The position numbers and the translations under genes were made by a program. From an uncultured Clostridia bacterium (lineage in GTDB: Bacteria; Bacillota; Clostridia; Oscillospirales; Oscillospiraceae), in contig CAMFAL010000012.1 in assembly GCA_945948185.1 (NCBI GenBank), positions 1-36,295 on the forward strand: DNA of 36,295 bases, given 5' to 3'. Numbering within the stretch: position 1 is the first letter of the stretch; the number at the start of each line of letters is the position of its first letter. The notes below the pieces were generated by a model, which saw only the letters and a program-made list of their open reading frames with translations, made no database searches and was not told the origin of the DNA. This document shows, piece after piece, positions 7,046 through 16,978 of the stretch.

Positions 7046-8401
7046 ATGGCAATGGAAGACCTTTTGATCCGGCAGATGCCCCACAGCCTGGAAGGCGAGC
7101 AGGCCGTCCTGGGCTCCATGCTGATCGATCCTGACTGCGTCAAGGACGTGATGGACAAACTGCGCCCGTCGGACTTCTACCTGCGGCAGAACCGGGAGAT
7201 CTTCGAGACCATCTACTCCATGTTCAGCTACGCCAGGCCCATCGACGGCATCACCGTCTGCGAGGAGATGCAGAAGAACGGCACCTATGACGACCAGACC
7301 ACCCGTTCCTACCTGGCCCAGCTGATGGAGATCACCCCCACCAGCGCCAACGTCATGGAGTACGTGGCCATCGTCCGGGACAAGGCCCTGCTTCGCGGCG
7401 TGGCCCAGGCCTCGGCGGAGATCACCGCCATGGTGCAGGAGGGCGTGGGCGAGGCCGCCGAGATTCTGGAGGCCGCCGAGCAGAAGATCTACGCCATCCG
7501 CCGGGGCCAGAGCGCCCAGGACATGGTCCCCCTGCGGCAGGTGTTGCCGGACGTGCTGGACCGCCTGAGCGAGATGAGCGAGAGCGAGGACCATCTGCCA
7601 GGCCTGTCCACCGGCCTGTCCGCCGTGGACAACAAGATCACCGGCCTGAACAAGTCCGACCTGATCCTGCTGGCCGCCCGTCCCGGCATGGGCAAGACCT
7701 CCTTCGCTTTGAACGTGGCCCTGAACGTGGCAAAAAACACAAAAAAGACCGTGGCGGTGTTCTCTCTGGAAATGTCCCGGGAGCAGCTGGCCATGCGCCT
7801 GCTTTCTTCCGAGGCCCTGGTGGAGAACAACCGGCTCAAAACCGGCAACCTCCGGGAGACCGACTGGGAGAAGATCGCCGGAGCCGCCACCATTCTGAAC
7901 AAGGTGGACATCCGCATCGACGACAACCCCATGCTGTCCGTGGCGGACATGAACGCCAAGTGCCGCCGCCTGGACAGCCTGGGCCTGGTGGTCATCGACT
8001 ACCTGCAGTTGATGACCTCCGCCGGAGGCAAGGGAAACAGCGGCGAGAACCGCCAGCAGGTGGTTTCCGATATGTCCCGTATGCTGAAGATCATGGCGAA
8101 GGAGCTGAACGTCCCCGTCATCTGCCTGAGCCAGCTGAGCCGTGCCAACGAGAAGCGGGACGACAAGCGGCCCATGCTGTCGGACCTCCGTGAGTCCGGC
8201 GCCATCGAGCAGGACGCGGATATCGTTCTGTTTTTGTACCGGGATGACTATTATAATGAGGACTCGGAAAAGCACAACATCGCCGAGTGCATCGTGGCGA
8301 AGAACCGCCACGGCGAGACGGGCAAGGTAGAGCTGCGGTGGATGCCCGAGTACACCCAGTTCTCGACGCTGGATAACCGCTATGGCGACGACGATGACTG
8401 A
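7046..8401 (+). CDS. dnaB: Replicative DNA helicase
   Basis: This is a hexameric 5'-3' helicase of the replication fork, 451 residues. The N-terminal primase-interacting domain starts LIRQMPHSLEGEQAVLGSML. The RecA-like domain carries Walker A in ARPGMGKTSFALN, the Walker B-like LVVIDYLQLM and the LSQLSRANEKR/DLRESGAIEQDAD region. The ATG at 7046 follows AAAGGAGG with a 6-nt spacer. Reading can be extended in frame upstream to 6995, but that enters repeat copy B and is not family-like. Its 3' end overlaps tilS by 20 bp, so the genes are translationally coupled. In Bacillus the orthologue is named dnaC. Confidence 0.96.
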   Translation: MAMEDLLIRQMPHSLEGEQAVLGSMLIDPDCVKDVMDKLRPSDFYLRQNREIFETIYSMFSYARPIDGITVCEEMQKNGTYDDQTTRSYLAQLMEITPTSANVMEYVAIVRDKALLRGVAQASAEITAMVQEGVGEAAEILEAAEQKIYAIRRGQSAQDMVPLRQVLPDVLDRLSEMSESEDHLPGLSTGLSAVDNKITGLNKSDLILLAARPGMGKTSFALNVALNVAKNTKKTVAVFSLEMSREQLAMRLLSSEALVENNRLKTGNLRETDWEKIAGAATILNKVDIRIDDNPMLSVADMNAKCRRLDSLGLVVIDYLQLMTSAGGKGNSGENRQQVVSDMSRMLKIMAKELNVPVICLSQLSRANEKRDDKRPMLSDLRESGAIEQDADIVLFLYRDDYYNEDSEKHNIAECIVAKNRHGETGKVELRWMPEYTQFSTLDNRYGDDDD

Positions 8402-9743
8402 GCTGCGGCCCGCACGGGCCTTTCTGCGGGAGAAATTCCCCCACGGCGGCAGCGTGCTGTGCGCCGTGTCCGGCGGGCTGGATTCCATGTGCCTGCTGCA
8501 TGTTATGCTGGAGCAGCCGGGATTCCGGGTCACCGCCGCCCACTTTAACCATGGCCTCCGGGGCGCGGAGGCTGACCGGGACGAACAGTTCGTCCGGGAC
8601 TACTGCGCCCGGCACCATGTGCCCTTTGTCTCCGGGGCCGGGGACACCCGGGCGTTGGCGGAGCGGGAGGGGCTCTCCATCGAGGAGGCCGCCCGGAAGC
8701 TGCGCTACGCCTTTTTGAAGGAGACGGCGGCGGAGCGGGGCTGCGACGCCATTCTGACGGCCCACCACGCCGACGACAACGCCGGGACCATGCTGCTGAA
8801 CCTGATCCGCGGCACCGGCTCAGCGGGGCTGGCCGGGATCCCCCCGGTGCGGGGCAATGTGTGCCGCCCCTTCCTGCGCGTCACCCGCGCGGAGCTGGCG
8901 GACTACGCGCAGAGCCATCACATCCCCCATGTGGAGGACGAAACCAACGATGACCCCGAGGCCGCCGCCCGGAACGCCCTGCGGAGCAGCGTGCTGCCGG
9001 TGCTGCGGCAATTGAATCCCCGGTTCGCGGAGAACATGGCCCGGACCGCCTCCATCCTGCGGGAGGAGAGCGACGCTCTGGAGTCCATGGCCCGGGGCCT
9101 GCTGGACCAGGTGAAGGAGCTGCCGGACGGCGTATCGGTCCCCTGCCTGATGCTGACGGAGGTCCCGGCGGCGGTGGCGGAGCGGGCGGTGCTGCAATTG
9201 CTGGCCCAGACGGCCGGACACCGCAGGGACCTGACCGCCGCCCACGTGCTGGCGGTGCTGGACCTGGCCCGGGGAGACCGGACAGACCTGGAGGTCACTC
9301 TGCCCTACGGCCTGACGGCCCGGCGGAAGAAATACACGCTGGAAATCACCCGGCGGCCTGCCCGGCCCGGCAGTTTGCCCATTGCCGTAGGCGGCACCGT
9401 GACATTCGGCGGGACGGAGGTCATGATTTCCAATCAAGCGCTGCCGGGGGCGCTGCCCATGAACCTGCCCGAAGGAGCGGCCATGACGGTGACACCCTGG
9501 CGGCCCGGCGACTGGCTGCGGCTGCCCGGCAGCCGGGGGAGGCGCAGCTTCAAGCGCCTCTGTGCAGACCGGGGCCTGACCCCGGCGGAGCGGGACCGGC
9601 TCCCGGTGCTGCGGGTGGGGGAGGCCCACGCCGCCGACCCGTTGTTCGGCGTTTCCCAGGACTTTGCACCCTGTTCCGGAGAACAGACGGTGTTTGTAAG
9701 ATTTTCTACAAAAAAGACAGAGGAGAAACAACATGAGAAGTGA
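8382..9743 (+). CDS. tilS: tRNA(Ile)-lysidine synthetase
   Basis: This enzyme converts the wobble C of tRNA-Ile(CAU) to lysidine with ATP and lysine, which is essential for decoding AUA. It has 453 residues. The PP-loop ATP pyrophosphatase motif is SGGLDSM at residues 30-36, followed by HFNHGLRG and the HHADDNAGTMLLNL region. The C-terminal substrate-binding domain includes PGDWLRLPGSRGRRSFKRLC. The start is uncertain between ATG 8382 and ATG 8394; neither has a clear ribosome site because both lie inside the end of dnaB, so coupling is likely. It overlaps hpt by 11 bp. The order tilS-hpt-ftsH is conserved in Firmicutes. Confidence 0.95.
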   Translation: MATTMTELRPARAFLREKFPHGGSVLCAVSGGLDSMCLLHVMLEQPGFRVTAAHFNHGLRGAEADRDEQFVRDYCARHHVPFVSGAGDTRALAEREGLSIEEAARKLRYAFLKETAAERGCDAILTAHHADDNAGTMLLNLIRGTGSAGLAGIPPVRGNVCRPFLRVTRAELADYAQSHHIPHVEDETNDDPEAAARNALRSSVLPVLRQLNPRFAENMARTASILREESDALESMARGLLDQVKELPDGVSVPCLMLTEVPAAVAERAVLQLLAQTAGHRRDLTAAHVLAVLDLARGDRTDLEVTLPYGLTARRKKYTLEITRRPARPGSLPIAVGGTVTFGGTEVMISNQALPGALPMNLPEGAAMTVTPWRPGDWLRLPGSRGRRSFKRLCADRGLTPAERDRLPVLRVGEAHAADPLFGVSQDFAPCSGEQTVFVRFSTKKTEEKQHEK

Positions 9744-10287
9744 GATGGAGCAAGATATCCTGAAGGTTCTGGTGACCGAGGAGGAACTGAAGGCCCGTAT
9801 CCAGGAGATGGGCGACGAGCTGTATGACAGATTCCAGGGCAAGGACCCCCTGTTCCTCAGCGTGCTGAAGGGTTCCTTCGTGTTTATGGCGGACCTGGTC
9901 AGGGCCTGCCAGCTCAAGAGCGACGTGGAGTTCATCGCCGTCAGCTCCTATGAGAACGCCACCGCGTCCTCCGGCCGGGTGAAGATCAACCACGACATCC
10001 AGCAGGACATCACCGGCCGCCACCTGGTCATTGTGGAGGACATCCTGGACTCCGGCAACACCCTGGCCTTTTTGAAGGAGTACTTCATGACCAAGGGCGC
10101 CGCGTCCATCACCATCGTCACCCTGCTGGATAAGCCCTCCCGCCGGGAGAAGGCCATTACCGCCGACCTGGCCGGCTTCGTGGTGCCCAACGAGTTCGTA
10201 GTGGGCTACGGCCTGGATTACTGCCAGCAGTACCGCAACATGCCCTACATCGGCGTGCTGAAGCCCGAGGTCTACGAGGGAAAGTAA
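9733..10287 (+). CDS. hpt: Hypoxanthine phosphoribosyltransferase
   Basis: This purine-salvage enzyme makes IMP or GMP from hypoxanthine or guanine and PRPP. It has 184 residues, normal for the family. The PRPP-binding loop is VIVEDILDSGNTL (about residues 98-110), the pyrophosphate loop is LKGSFVFMADL, and the base-binding tail includes FVVPNEFVVGYGLDY. The ATG follows GAGGAG and overlaps the tilS end. The last 28 codons and the stop are part of an exact 85-bp sequence that recurs 230 bp downstream. The gene itself is intact. Confidence 0.95.
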   Translation: MRSEMEQDILKVLVTEEELKARIQEMGDELYDRFQGKDPLFLSVLKGSFVFMADLVRACQLKSDVEFIAVSSYENATASSGRVKINHDIQQDITGRHLVIVEDILDSGNTLAFLKEYFMTKGAASITIVTLLDKPSRREKAITADLAGFVVPNEFVVGYGLDYCQQYRNMPYIGVLKPEVYEGK

Positions 10288-10288
10288 G
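10204..10288 (+). repeat. 85-bp direct repeat, copy 1 (hpt 3' end)
   Basis: This segment covers the final 28 codons of hpt plus stop. It recurs without a single difference at 10434-10518. The bases flanking both ends differ between the copies, so the match is exactly 85 bp. Confidence 0.95.
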
Positions 10289-10433
10289 GCAGTAGCCCAC
10301 CGCGGCGCGGAAGCGCCGCCGCCGGGTACGGCGTACGAGCGTTTTGCGGGGCAAAACCTCGGAACGCCCCGGATTCACTTCGGGACGTTCTGATTAAATC
10401 AAAGGGCTCCCGCCGGGCTTGCCCGGTGGGAAA
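10289..10433. other. 145-bp hairpin-rich insert between the two hpt ends
   Basis: The insert holds several perfect or near-perfect inverted repeats: CGGCGC/GCGCCG, GTAC-GGC-GTAC, GTTTTGC-GGG-GCAAAAC, TGATTAAATCA, and CCGGGC-TT-GCCCGG near its right end. No reading frame of note is present. It does not match the ~445-bp repeat family in this window. Its origin is unclear. Confidence 0.75.
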
Positions 10434-10518
10434 GGCTACGGCCTGGATTACTGCCAGCAGTACCGCAACATGCCCTACATCGGCGTGCTGAAGCCCGAGG
10501 TCTACGAGGGAAAGTAAG
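10434..10518 (+). repeat. hpt: 85-bp direct repeat, copy 2 (detached hpt 3' end)
   Basis: This is an exact second copy of the hpt 3' end, in a frame unconnected to hpt and with no start of its own. It lies 41 bp upstream of the ftsH start codon. Only the natural short hpt-ftsH spacer follows it, which suggests the 145-bp insert plus one copy was added to an originally compact junction. Confidence 0.95.
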
Positions 10519-10559
10519 CCCCCGATCCCTGACAACCCACTCCCAAAGGAGGAACTCTT

Positions 10560-12410
10560 TTGACAAAGCAACACCGCACATCCAATTTCAGCCTGCTGTT
10601 TCTGGTGCTGGTGATCTTCCTGTGCCTCAGCTGGATCTGGCAGATGAACAGCGATACCCCCCAACTGGATTACGCCCAGGTCCGACAGCTCTTCCAGCAG
10701 GAAAAGGTGGAGGAGCTGACCGTCAGCGAGCGGCATGTGCTGACCCTGAAGCTGAAGGACAGCACCGACAAGGTGCGCTACCAGCTGTACAGCTTCGAGC
10801 TGTTCTATGAGGACCTGGATCCCCTGATCCAGGAGCAGTATGCCAAGGGCATCATCAAGCACTATGACTATCCCCCCAAGGAGAGCACCAACTGGCTGGA
10901 GGTCCTGCTGCCCTGGCTGCTGATGGCCGGCGTGATGGCCCTGCTGTGGTATCTCATGGTGGCCCGTGCCCAGGGCGGCATGGGACCGGACCGCATGGCC
11001 AAGTTCGGCGCCGCCCGCACCCGGGGCCTCAGCGACAAGGACAAGAAGGTCACCTTCGGTGATGTGGCCGGAGCCGACGAGGAGAAGGAGGAACTCCGGG
11101 AGATCGTGGAGTTCCTGAAGGACCCCAAGCAGTTCATCTCCCTGGGGGCCCGCATCCCCAAGGGCGTGCTGCTGGTGGGCCCTCCGGGCACCGGCAAGAC
11201 CCTGCTGGCCAAGGCCGTGGCCGGGGAGGCTCAGGTGGGCTTCCTGTCCATCTCCGGCTCCGACTTCGTGGAGCTGTACGTGGGCGTGGGCGCCAGCCGC
11301 GTCCGGGACCTGTTTGACCAGGCCAAAAAGACCGCCCCCTGCATCGTGTTCATCGACGAGATCGACGCCGTGGGCCGCCAGCGCGGCACCGGCCTGGGCG
11401 GCGGCCACGACGAGCGGGAGCAGACGCTGAACCAGCTGCTGGTGGAGATGGACGGCTTCGCCGCCAACGAGGGCGTCGTCGTCCTGGCCGCCACCAACCG
11501 GGCCGACGTGCTGGACCCCGCCCTGCTGCGGCCCGGCCGTTTCGACCGGCAGATCTACGTGGGCCTGCCGGACATCAAGGGCCGGGAGGAGATTCTGAAG
11601 GTCCACGCGAAAGGCAAGCCCCTGGCGGAGGACGTGGATTTGAAGAAGCTGGCCCAGGGCACCGCAGGCTTCACCGGCGCGGACCTGGAGAACCTCATCA
11701 ACGAGGGCGCCCTGCTGGCGGGCCGGAAGCACCAGAAGTTCATCACCATGGCCGATTTGAAAGAGGCCGAGATCAAGGTCATTGCCGGCCCGGAGAAGCG
11801 CAGCCGGGTGATCCCCCAGCACGAGCGGGAGCTGACCGCCTGGCACGAGGCGGGCCACGCAGTGGTGATGCACGCCCTGCCGGACCAGGACCCCGTCAGC
11901 CAGATCACCATCGTCCCCCGGGGACAGGCGGGCGGCATGACCATCTCCCTGCCGGAGGAGGACCGTTCCTACCTGTCCAAGCGGTACATGGAGGACCAGA
12001 TCGTGGCGCTGCTGGGCGGCCGGGTGGCGGAAAAGCTGTGCCTGGGCGACATTTCCACCGGCGCCAGCAACGACATCCAGCGGGCCACCGCCATCGCCCG
12101 GAAGATGGTGGCCTCCTACGGCATGAGCGACAAAATGGGCACCGTGGCCTTCGACTCCGGACACGACGAGGTGTTCATCGGCCGCACCATGGGCCAGAGC
12201 CGGGGCTATTCCGAGGCCGTGGCCGCCCAGATCGACGAGGAGGTCAAGGCCGTCGTCGGCGCCGCTTACCAGCGCTGCGAGAATATCCTCCAGAGCCACC
12301 GGAAGCAGCTGGACGCCGTGGCCGGGTACCTCCTGGAGCACGAGACCATGGAGCGGGAGGCTTTCCTGAAGGTATTCGAGGAGTCCGGCGCCGCTCCGGA
12401 AGAGGCCTGA
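10560..12410 (+). CDS. ftsH: ATP-dependent zinc metalloprotease FtsH
   Basis: This membrane-anchored AAA+ protease degrades misfolded membrane proteins and short-lived regulators. It has 616 residues. Transmembrane segments lie at about 11-29 and 114-134 with a short extracytoplasmic domain between. Walker A GPPGTGKT is at 207-214, Walker [10 protein letters not shown] at 262-270, and the arginine-finger region is LLRPGRFDR. The zinc motif HEAGH is at 429-433. The start codon is TTG at 10560, chosen because AAAGGAGG lies 7 nt upstream and no ATG gives an intact N-terminal helix. A strong terminator closes the block. Confidence 0.96.
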   Translation: MTKQHRTSNFSLLFLVLVIFLCLSWIWQMNSDTPQLDYAQVRQLFQQEKVEELTVSERHVLTLKLKDSTDKVRYQLYSFELFYEDLDPLIQEQYAKGIIKHYDYPPKESTNWLEVLLPWLLMAGVMALLWYLMVARAQGGMGPDRMAKFGAARTRGLSDKDKKVTFGDVAGADEEKEELREIVEFLKDPKQFISLGARIPKGVLLVGPPGTGKTLLAKAVAGEAQVGFLSISGSDFVELYVGVGASRVRDLFDQAKKTAPCIVFIDEIDAVGRQRGTGLGGGHDEREQTLNQLLVEMDGFAANEGVVVLAATNRADVLDPALLRPGRFDRQIYVGLPDIKGREEILKVHAKGKPLAEDVDLKKLAQGTAGFTGADLENLINEGALLAGRKHQKFITMADLKEAEIKVIAGPEKRSRVIPQHERELTAWHEAGHAVVMHALPDQDPVSQITIVPRGQAGGMTISLPEEDRSYLSKRYMEDQIVALLGGRVAEKLCLGDISTGASNDIQRATAIARKMVASYGMSDKMGTVAFDSGHDEVFIGRTMGQSRGYSEAVAAQIDEEVKAVVGAAYQRCENILQSHRKQLDAVAGYLLEHETMEREAFLKVFEESGAAPEEA

Positions 12411-12435
12411 GAGCGAAAGTGACAATACGCAAAAG

Positions 12436-12463
12436 CCGCCCGCGTTGCCGCGGGCGGTTTTTT
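12436..12463 (+). terminator. Strong intrinsic terminator after ftsH
   Basis: CCGCCCGCG (12436-12444) pairs with CGCGGGCGG (12449-12457) around the loop TTGC, followed by TTTTTT. Confidence 0.93.
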
Positions 12464-12714
12464 GTGCCTGTTTTGAGCGGAAGGGGCGGCCGGGGACGGG
12501 CTTTGTGAAAATCCCATGGAAACGGCCCGTCTTTTTCCGGGACGGTTTCGGCAAAATCACGAAAACAATTGTCCGCAATATGAGGACAAAAGCGGGCGCA
12601 ACTATTTTTAAATGAGGGGAAAATCCACATCTGGCGGACAAAGAGGGGGGCAGCCGTCCCAAAATCAAAGAAACCGGACAAAAACCGACGGAAAGATTCT
12701 GTGGATAATTGACC
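12464..12714. promoter_or_regulatory. Intergenic region with repeated GGACAAA boxes
   Basis: This 250-bp stretch has no gene. It contains three GGACAAA boxes on the plus strand (12584, 12636 and 12676), one TTGTCCGC in the opposite sense at 12569 that mirrors GCGGACAA at 12634, and a distant GACGGGC/GCCCGTC pairing. It is AT-richer than its surroundings. It may hold control sites for the liv operon, but no known operator (for example CodY) is recognisable. Confidence 0.25.
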
Positions 12715-12743
12715 TTGCAAAACGGAGGGAAAGCACGTAAAAT
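12715..12743 (+). promoter_or_regulatory. Promoter of the liv operon
   Basis: TTGCAA (12715-12720) and TAAAAT (12738-12743) are 17 bp apart. The predicted leader of about 48 nt contains a GGGACA/TGTCCC hairpin (12757-12774) just before the ribosome site. Confidence 0.6.
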
Positions 12744-12797
12744 GCTTTTCATACAAGGGACAACTGTCTGTCCCAGTCAAACAGGAGGATGAAAAGA

Positions 12798-13991
12798 ATG
12801 AAGAAACTGTTCGCATTCGTGCTGGCGCTGGTCATGGCTCTGAGCCTGGCGGCCTGCGGCGGCGATAAGAGCTCCGATAGCAGCACTCCCGCCGCCAGCG
12901 GCGACAAGGTTGTGAAGATCGGCGTCTTTGAGCCCCAGACCGGCGACAACGGCGCCGGCGGCAAGCAGGAGATCCTGGGTATGCAGTACGCCAACACCGT
13001 CCAGCCCACTGTGGAGATCGGCGGCGAGACCTATCAGGTCCAGCTGGAGATCGTGGATAACCGCACCACCGCCGAGAACGGCCCCTCCGCCGCTGCCGAG
13101 CTGGTGAACCGCAACGTGTCCATCGTGCTGGGCTCCTACGGCTCCGGCGTCTCCATGGCCGGCGGCAAGGTTTTTGAGGAGGCCGGCATCCCCGCCATCG
13201 GCGTCACCTGCACCAACCCCCAGGTCACCGCGGACTGCTCCGTGTACCACCGCATCTGCTTCCTGGACCCCTTCCAGGGCACCGTTCTGGCCAACTATGC
13301 CTTCAACGAGCTGGGCGTCAAGACCGCTTACGTGCTGGGTATGCTGGGCAGCGACTATGACCAGGGCCTGATGTACTACTTCAAGGAGGCCTTCGAGGCT
13401 CTGGGCGGCACCGTCAAGAGCGAGGACTTCCCCGAGGGCAGCGCCAACTTCGTCTCCTACATCAACAACGCCAAGGCTGAGGGCGCGGGCGTCATCTTCG
13501 CTCCCGTCTCCATCAACTACGCGCAGCTGATCATCGAGGCCGCCGCGGCTCAGGGCTTTGAGGGCGCTCTGCTGGGCTCCGATACCTGGGACAACAACAT
13601 GGTCATCGAGTCCGCCAAGGGCAAGGACACCCAGATCTTTGTGACCACCTTCTATCAGGAGGGCGGCAATGCCGACTTCGATAACGGCATCAAGGAGTGG
13701 ATCAACGCCAACGCCGACGCCAAGACCAACAACGGCGGCAACGACATGGTGGCGGCTGTCACCGCCATGGGCTATGACGCCTACTTCACCGCTCTGGAGG
13801 CCATCAAGGCCGCCGGCAGCACCGATCCCAAGGCCGTGCTGGAGGCTCTGCCCGGCGTGACCTACGAGGGCGTTTCCGGCCACATCGAGTTCGACGACAT
13901 CGGCGACGCCGTCCGTGACTCCGCCTTCATCAAGACCGCCAACACCGCCGACGGTGTTTGGGACTTCGTGAAGGTCCAGGGCGTCGAGTGA
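12798..13991 (+). CDS. livJ: Branched-chain amino acid ABC transporter, substrate-binding lipoprotein
   Basis: This is an extracellular lipid-anchored solute receptor, 397 residues, of the LivJ/LivK (periplasmic-binding type I) family. The signal peptide ends in a lipobox (ALSLAAC, Cys about residue 18), followed by a low-complexity linker rich in Ser, Asp, Thr and Ala. The mature domain begins VVKIGVFEPQTGDNG and contains LGSYGSGVSMAGGKV, typical of amino-acid binding lobes. ATG 12798 lies 9 nt after AGGAGG; the in-frame ATG at 12789 touches that site and is unlikely to be used. It is the first gene of a five-gene importer operon. The ligand is probably Leu/Ile/Val, although urea, amide or other amino-acid receptors share this fold. 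Confidence 0.92.
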   Translation: MKKLFAFVLALVMALSLAACGGDKSSDSSTPAASGDKVVKIGVFEPQTGDNGAGGKQEILGMQYANTVQPTVEIGGETYQVQLEIVDNRTTAENGPSAAAELVNRNVSIVLGSYGSGVSMAGGKVFEEAGIPAIGVTCTNPQVTADCSVYHRICFLDPFQGTVLANYAFNELGVKTAYVLGMLGSDYDQGLMYYFKEAFEALGGTVKSEDFPEGSANFVSYINNAKAEGAGVIFAPVSINYAQLIIEAAAAQGFEGALLGSDTWDNNMVIESAKGKDTQIFVTTFYQEGGNADFDNGIKEWINANADAKTNNGGNDMVAAVTAMGYDAYFTALEAIKAAGSTDPKAVLEALPGVTYEGVSGHIEFDDIGDAVRDSAFIKTANTADGVWDFVKVQGVE

Positions 13992-14011
13992 TCTGAGACA
14001 ATTCAGCAGAA

Positions 14012-14047
14012 GGGGATGGCGGGTGACCGCTCGCCATCTCCTTTTTT
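14012..14047 (+). terminator. Internal terminator between livJ and livH
   Basis: GGGGATGGCG (14012-14021) pairs with CGCCATCTCC (14032-14041) with one wobble, followed by TTTTTT. It sits inside the operon and would allow more receptor than permease to be made by partial read-through. Confidence 0.8.
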
Positions 14048-14137
14048 CGCCGTTTTCCTGGGTCGCCTCGAAAGCGCGGGTGCGCCTGCTTTTTCGAGAC
14101 GACCCACCAACAAGAAACAACCACAGGAGGTTTCCCC

Positions 14138-15016
14138 ATGCAAGAATTGCTGCCTTATCTGATCAACGGCATTTCCGTGGGCGGCCAGTATGCCCTGATC
14201 GCCATTGGCTATACCCTGGTTTACGGCATCCTGCGCCTGATCAACTTCGCCCACGGCGACGTGTTTATGGTGGCCGGCCTGGTGATGGTCTACGCCACCA
14301 CATCCATGCCCTTCTATATCGCCCTGCCCCTGGTGCTGATCGCTACGGTCATCCTGGGCTTCGTCATTGAGCGGGTGGCCTACAAGCCCCTGCGCAGTGC
14401 TCCCCGCATGTCCCTGATGATCTCCGCCATTGGTGTCAGCTACCTGATCCAGAACCTGGCGTTCTATATCACCGGCGGTGTGCCCCAGCCCGTCAGCAAC
14501 CCCATCCCCTGGATCTCCGAGAACGTGACCATCCTGGGCGCCTCCACCAAGCGGGTGACCCTGGTGACCCCGGTGCTGACCATCCTGCTGGTGGTGGCCC
14601 TGGTGTACCTCATCAACCACACCAAGATCGGCATGGCCATGCGGGCCGCGGCCAAGGATTTCGAGACCGCTCAGCTCATGGGCATCAAGATCAACGCCGT
14701 CATCTCCATGACCTTCGTCATCGGCTCCTTCCTGGCGGCGGTGGGCTCCATGCTGTACTTCACCAACTATCCCTCCGTGGCCATCACCTCCGGCGGTATG
14801 CCGGGCCTGAAGGCCTTTGTGGCGGCGGTGTTCGGCGGCATCGGTTCCATCCCCGGCGCCGTGGTGGGCGCGTTCATCATCGGCCTGTGCGAGGAGATCA
14901 TCAAGGGCCTGGGCTACACCACCTTCTCCGATGCCTTCACCTTCGCGCTGCTGATCGTGGTCCTGTGCGTCAAGCCCACCGGCCTGTTCGGTGAAAAGGT
15001 CACCGACAAGGTGTAA
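14138..15016 (+). CDS. livH: Branched-chain amino acid ABC transporter permease LivH
   Basis: This is a 292-residue integral membrane permease with about eight hydrophobic segments. It opens LPYLINGISVGGQYALIAIG and continues with GILRLINFAHGD, the LivH signature (YG-ILRLINFAHG). Near the C-terminus, FGGIGSIPGAVVGAFIIG is the conserved permease loop that meets the ATPase. ATG 14138 follows AGGAGG. It pairs with LivM to form the membrane channel. Confidence 0.95.
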   Translation: MQELLPYLINGISVGGQYALIAIGYTLVYGILRLINFAHGDVFMVAGLVMVYATTSMPFYIALPLVLIATVILGFVIERVAYKPLRSAPRMSLMISAIGVSYLIQNLAFYITGGVPQPVSNPIPWISENVTILGASTKRVTLVTPVLTILLVVALVYLINHTKIGMAMRAAAKDFETAQLMGIKINAVISMTFVIGSFLAAVGSMLYFTNYPSVAITSGGMPGLKAFVAAVFGGIGSIPGAVVGAFIIGLCEEIIKGLGYTTFSDAFTFALLIVVLCVKPTGLFGEKVTDKV

Positions 15017-15029
15017 GGAGGGAGGCGAC

Positions 15030-16135
15030 ATGACAATGAAGAAGAAAAAGACGATCTTTACGGCCGTGGTGCTGGCAGTTCTGCTGGCGGCCTGCGTCGC
15101 TGTGGACCTGACTCTGCCCAGCTACCACATCGCCGTCACCGTCATCAAGAAGGCCACGGTTTACGCCCTGGTGGCTGTGTCCATGAACCTGCTGAACGGC
15201 TTTACGGGCCTGTTCTCCCTGGGCCAGGCGGGCTTCATGCTGCTGGGCGCCTATGCCTACGGCGTGCTGACCATCCCCGTGGCCAAGCGGGCCAGCGTGT
15301 ACCAGTACTTTGACGGCGGCGCCATCCAGTTCTCCCTGCCGGAGATCTTCGCCGGCTTCCTGGGGGACACCGTGGGCTCCACCGTGGGCATGCTGCTGGC
15401 CCTGCTGGTGGGCGGCCTGCTGGCGGCCCTGATGGCCTACCTGATCGGCCTGCCCGTCCTGCGGCTGAAATCCGACTATCTGGCCATCGCCACCCTGGGC
15501 TTTGCCGAGATCCTGCGGGCCTTCTTCCAGTGGAACGCCCTGGGCCCCATCACCAACGGCTCCAACCTGCTGAAGAGCTATCCCACCTTTGCCCACGCCA
15601 CGCCCTACGTCATTCTGGCAGGCCTGATGATCGCCGTCATCCTGCTGCTGATCACCTCCACCTACGGCCGGGCCTTCCGGGCCATCCGGGACGACGAGGT
15701 GGCGGCGGAGGCCATGGGCATCAACCTGGCCCGCCACAAGCGCATGGCCTTCATCATCAGCTCCTTCTTCGCCGGCATCGGCGGCGGCATGATGGCCATG
15801 TACATGGGCACCATCGCGGCGGCGCCCTTCAAGAGCACCCTGACCTATGAGATCCTGCTGATCGTGGTCATCGGCGGCATCGGCTCCATCACCGGCTCCG
15901 TCCTGGCCAGCTTCCTGTATATCTTCTCCTCCGAGTGGCTGCTGCGCGGCCTGGACTCCGGCAAGTTCCTGGGCATCAATTCCCCCATCTTCAAGAACGG
16001 CTTCCGCATGGTGGTGCTGTCCGTCATCATCATGTGCATCGTGCTGTTCTTCCGGAAGGGCATCATGGGCGACAAGGAGCTGCCGGACCTGCTGGACAGA
16101 AGGTCCAGAAAGCGTAAGAAGGAGGCTGCCGGCAA

Positions 16136-16139
<4 letters not shown>
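15030..16139 (+). CDS. livM: Branched-chain amino acid ABC transporter permease LivM
   Basis: This is a 369-residue membrane permease, partner of LivH. The family motif NLLNGFTGLFSLGQAGFMLL lies near residue 55, and GRAFRAIRDDEVAAEAMGIN is the cytoplasmic coupling loop. The tail is very basic (RRSRKRKKEAAGK). ATG 15030 follows GGAGGGAGG 13 bp after the livH stop. The stop overlaps the livG start by 4 bp. Confidence 0.95.

Positions 16140-16970
<831 letters not shown>

Positions 16971-16978
<8 letters not shown>

Noticed and set aside
10434-10518. Second hpt end considered as a gene fragment that is expressed
   Set aside because: It has no start codon or ribosome site, and its upstream frame is unrelated. 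It is only a duplicated 3' end.
12569-12682. GGACAAA boxes upstream of livJ as a defined operator array
   Set aside because: The three boxes are unevenly spaced (52 and 40 bp) and short enough to occur by chance. They are noted in the intergenic feature but not claimed as a finding.
10272-12752. Minus-strand open frame of about 826 codons opposite ftsH
   Set aside because: It is a shadow of ftsH caused by GC-biased third positions, with no ribosome site and no recognisable domain.
12777-14120. Minus-strand open frame of 447 codons opposite livJ
   Set aside because: It is a codon-bias shadow of the lipoprotein gene without coding features.
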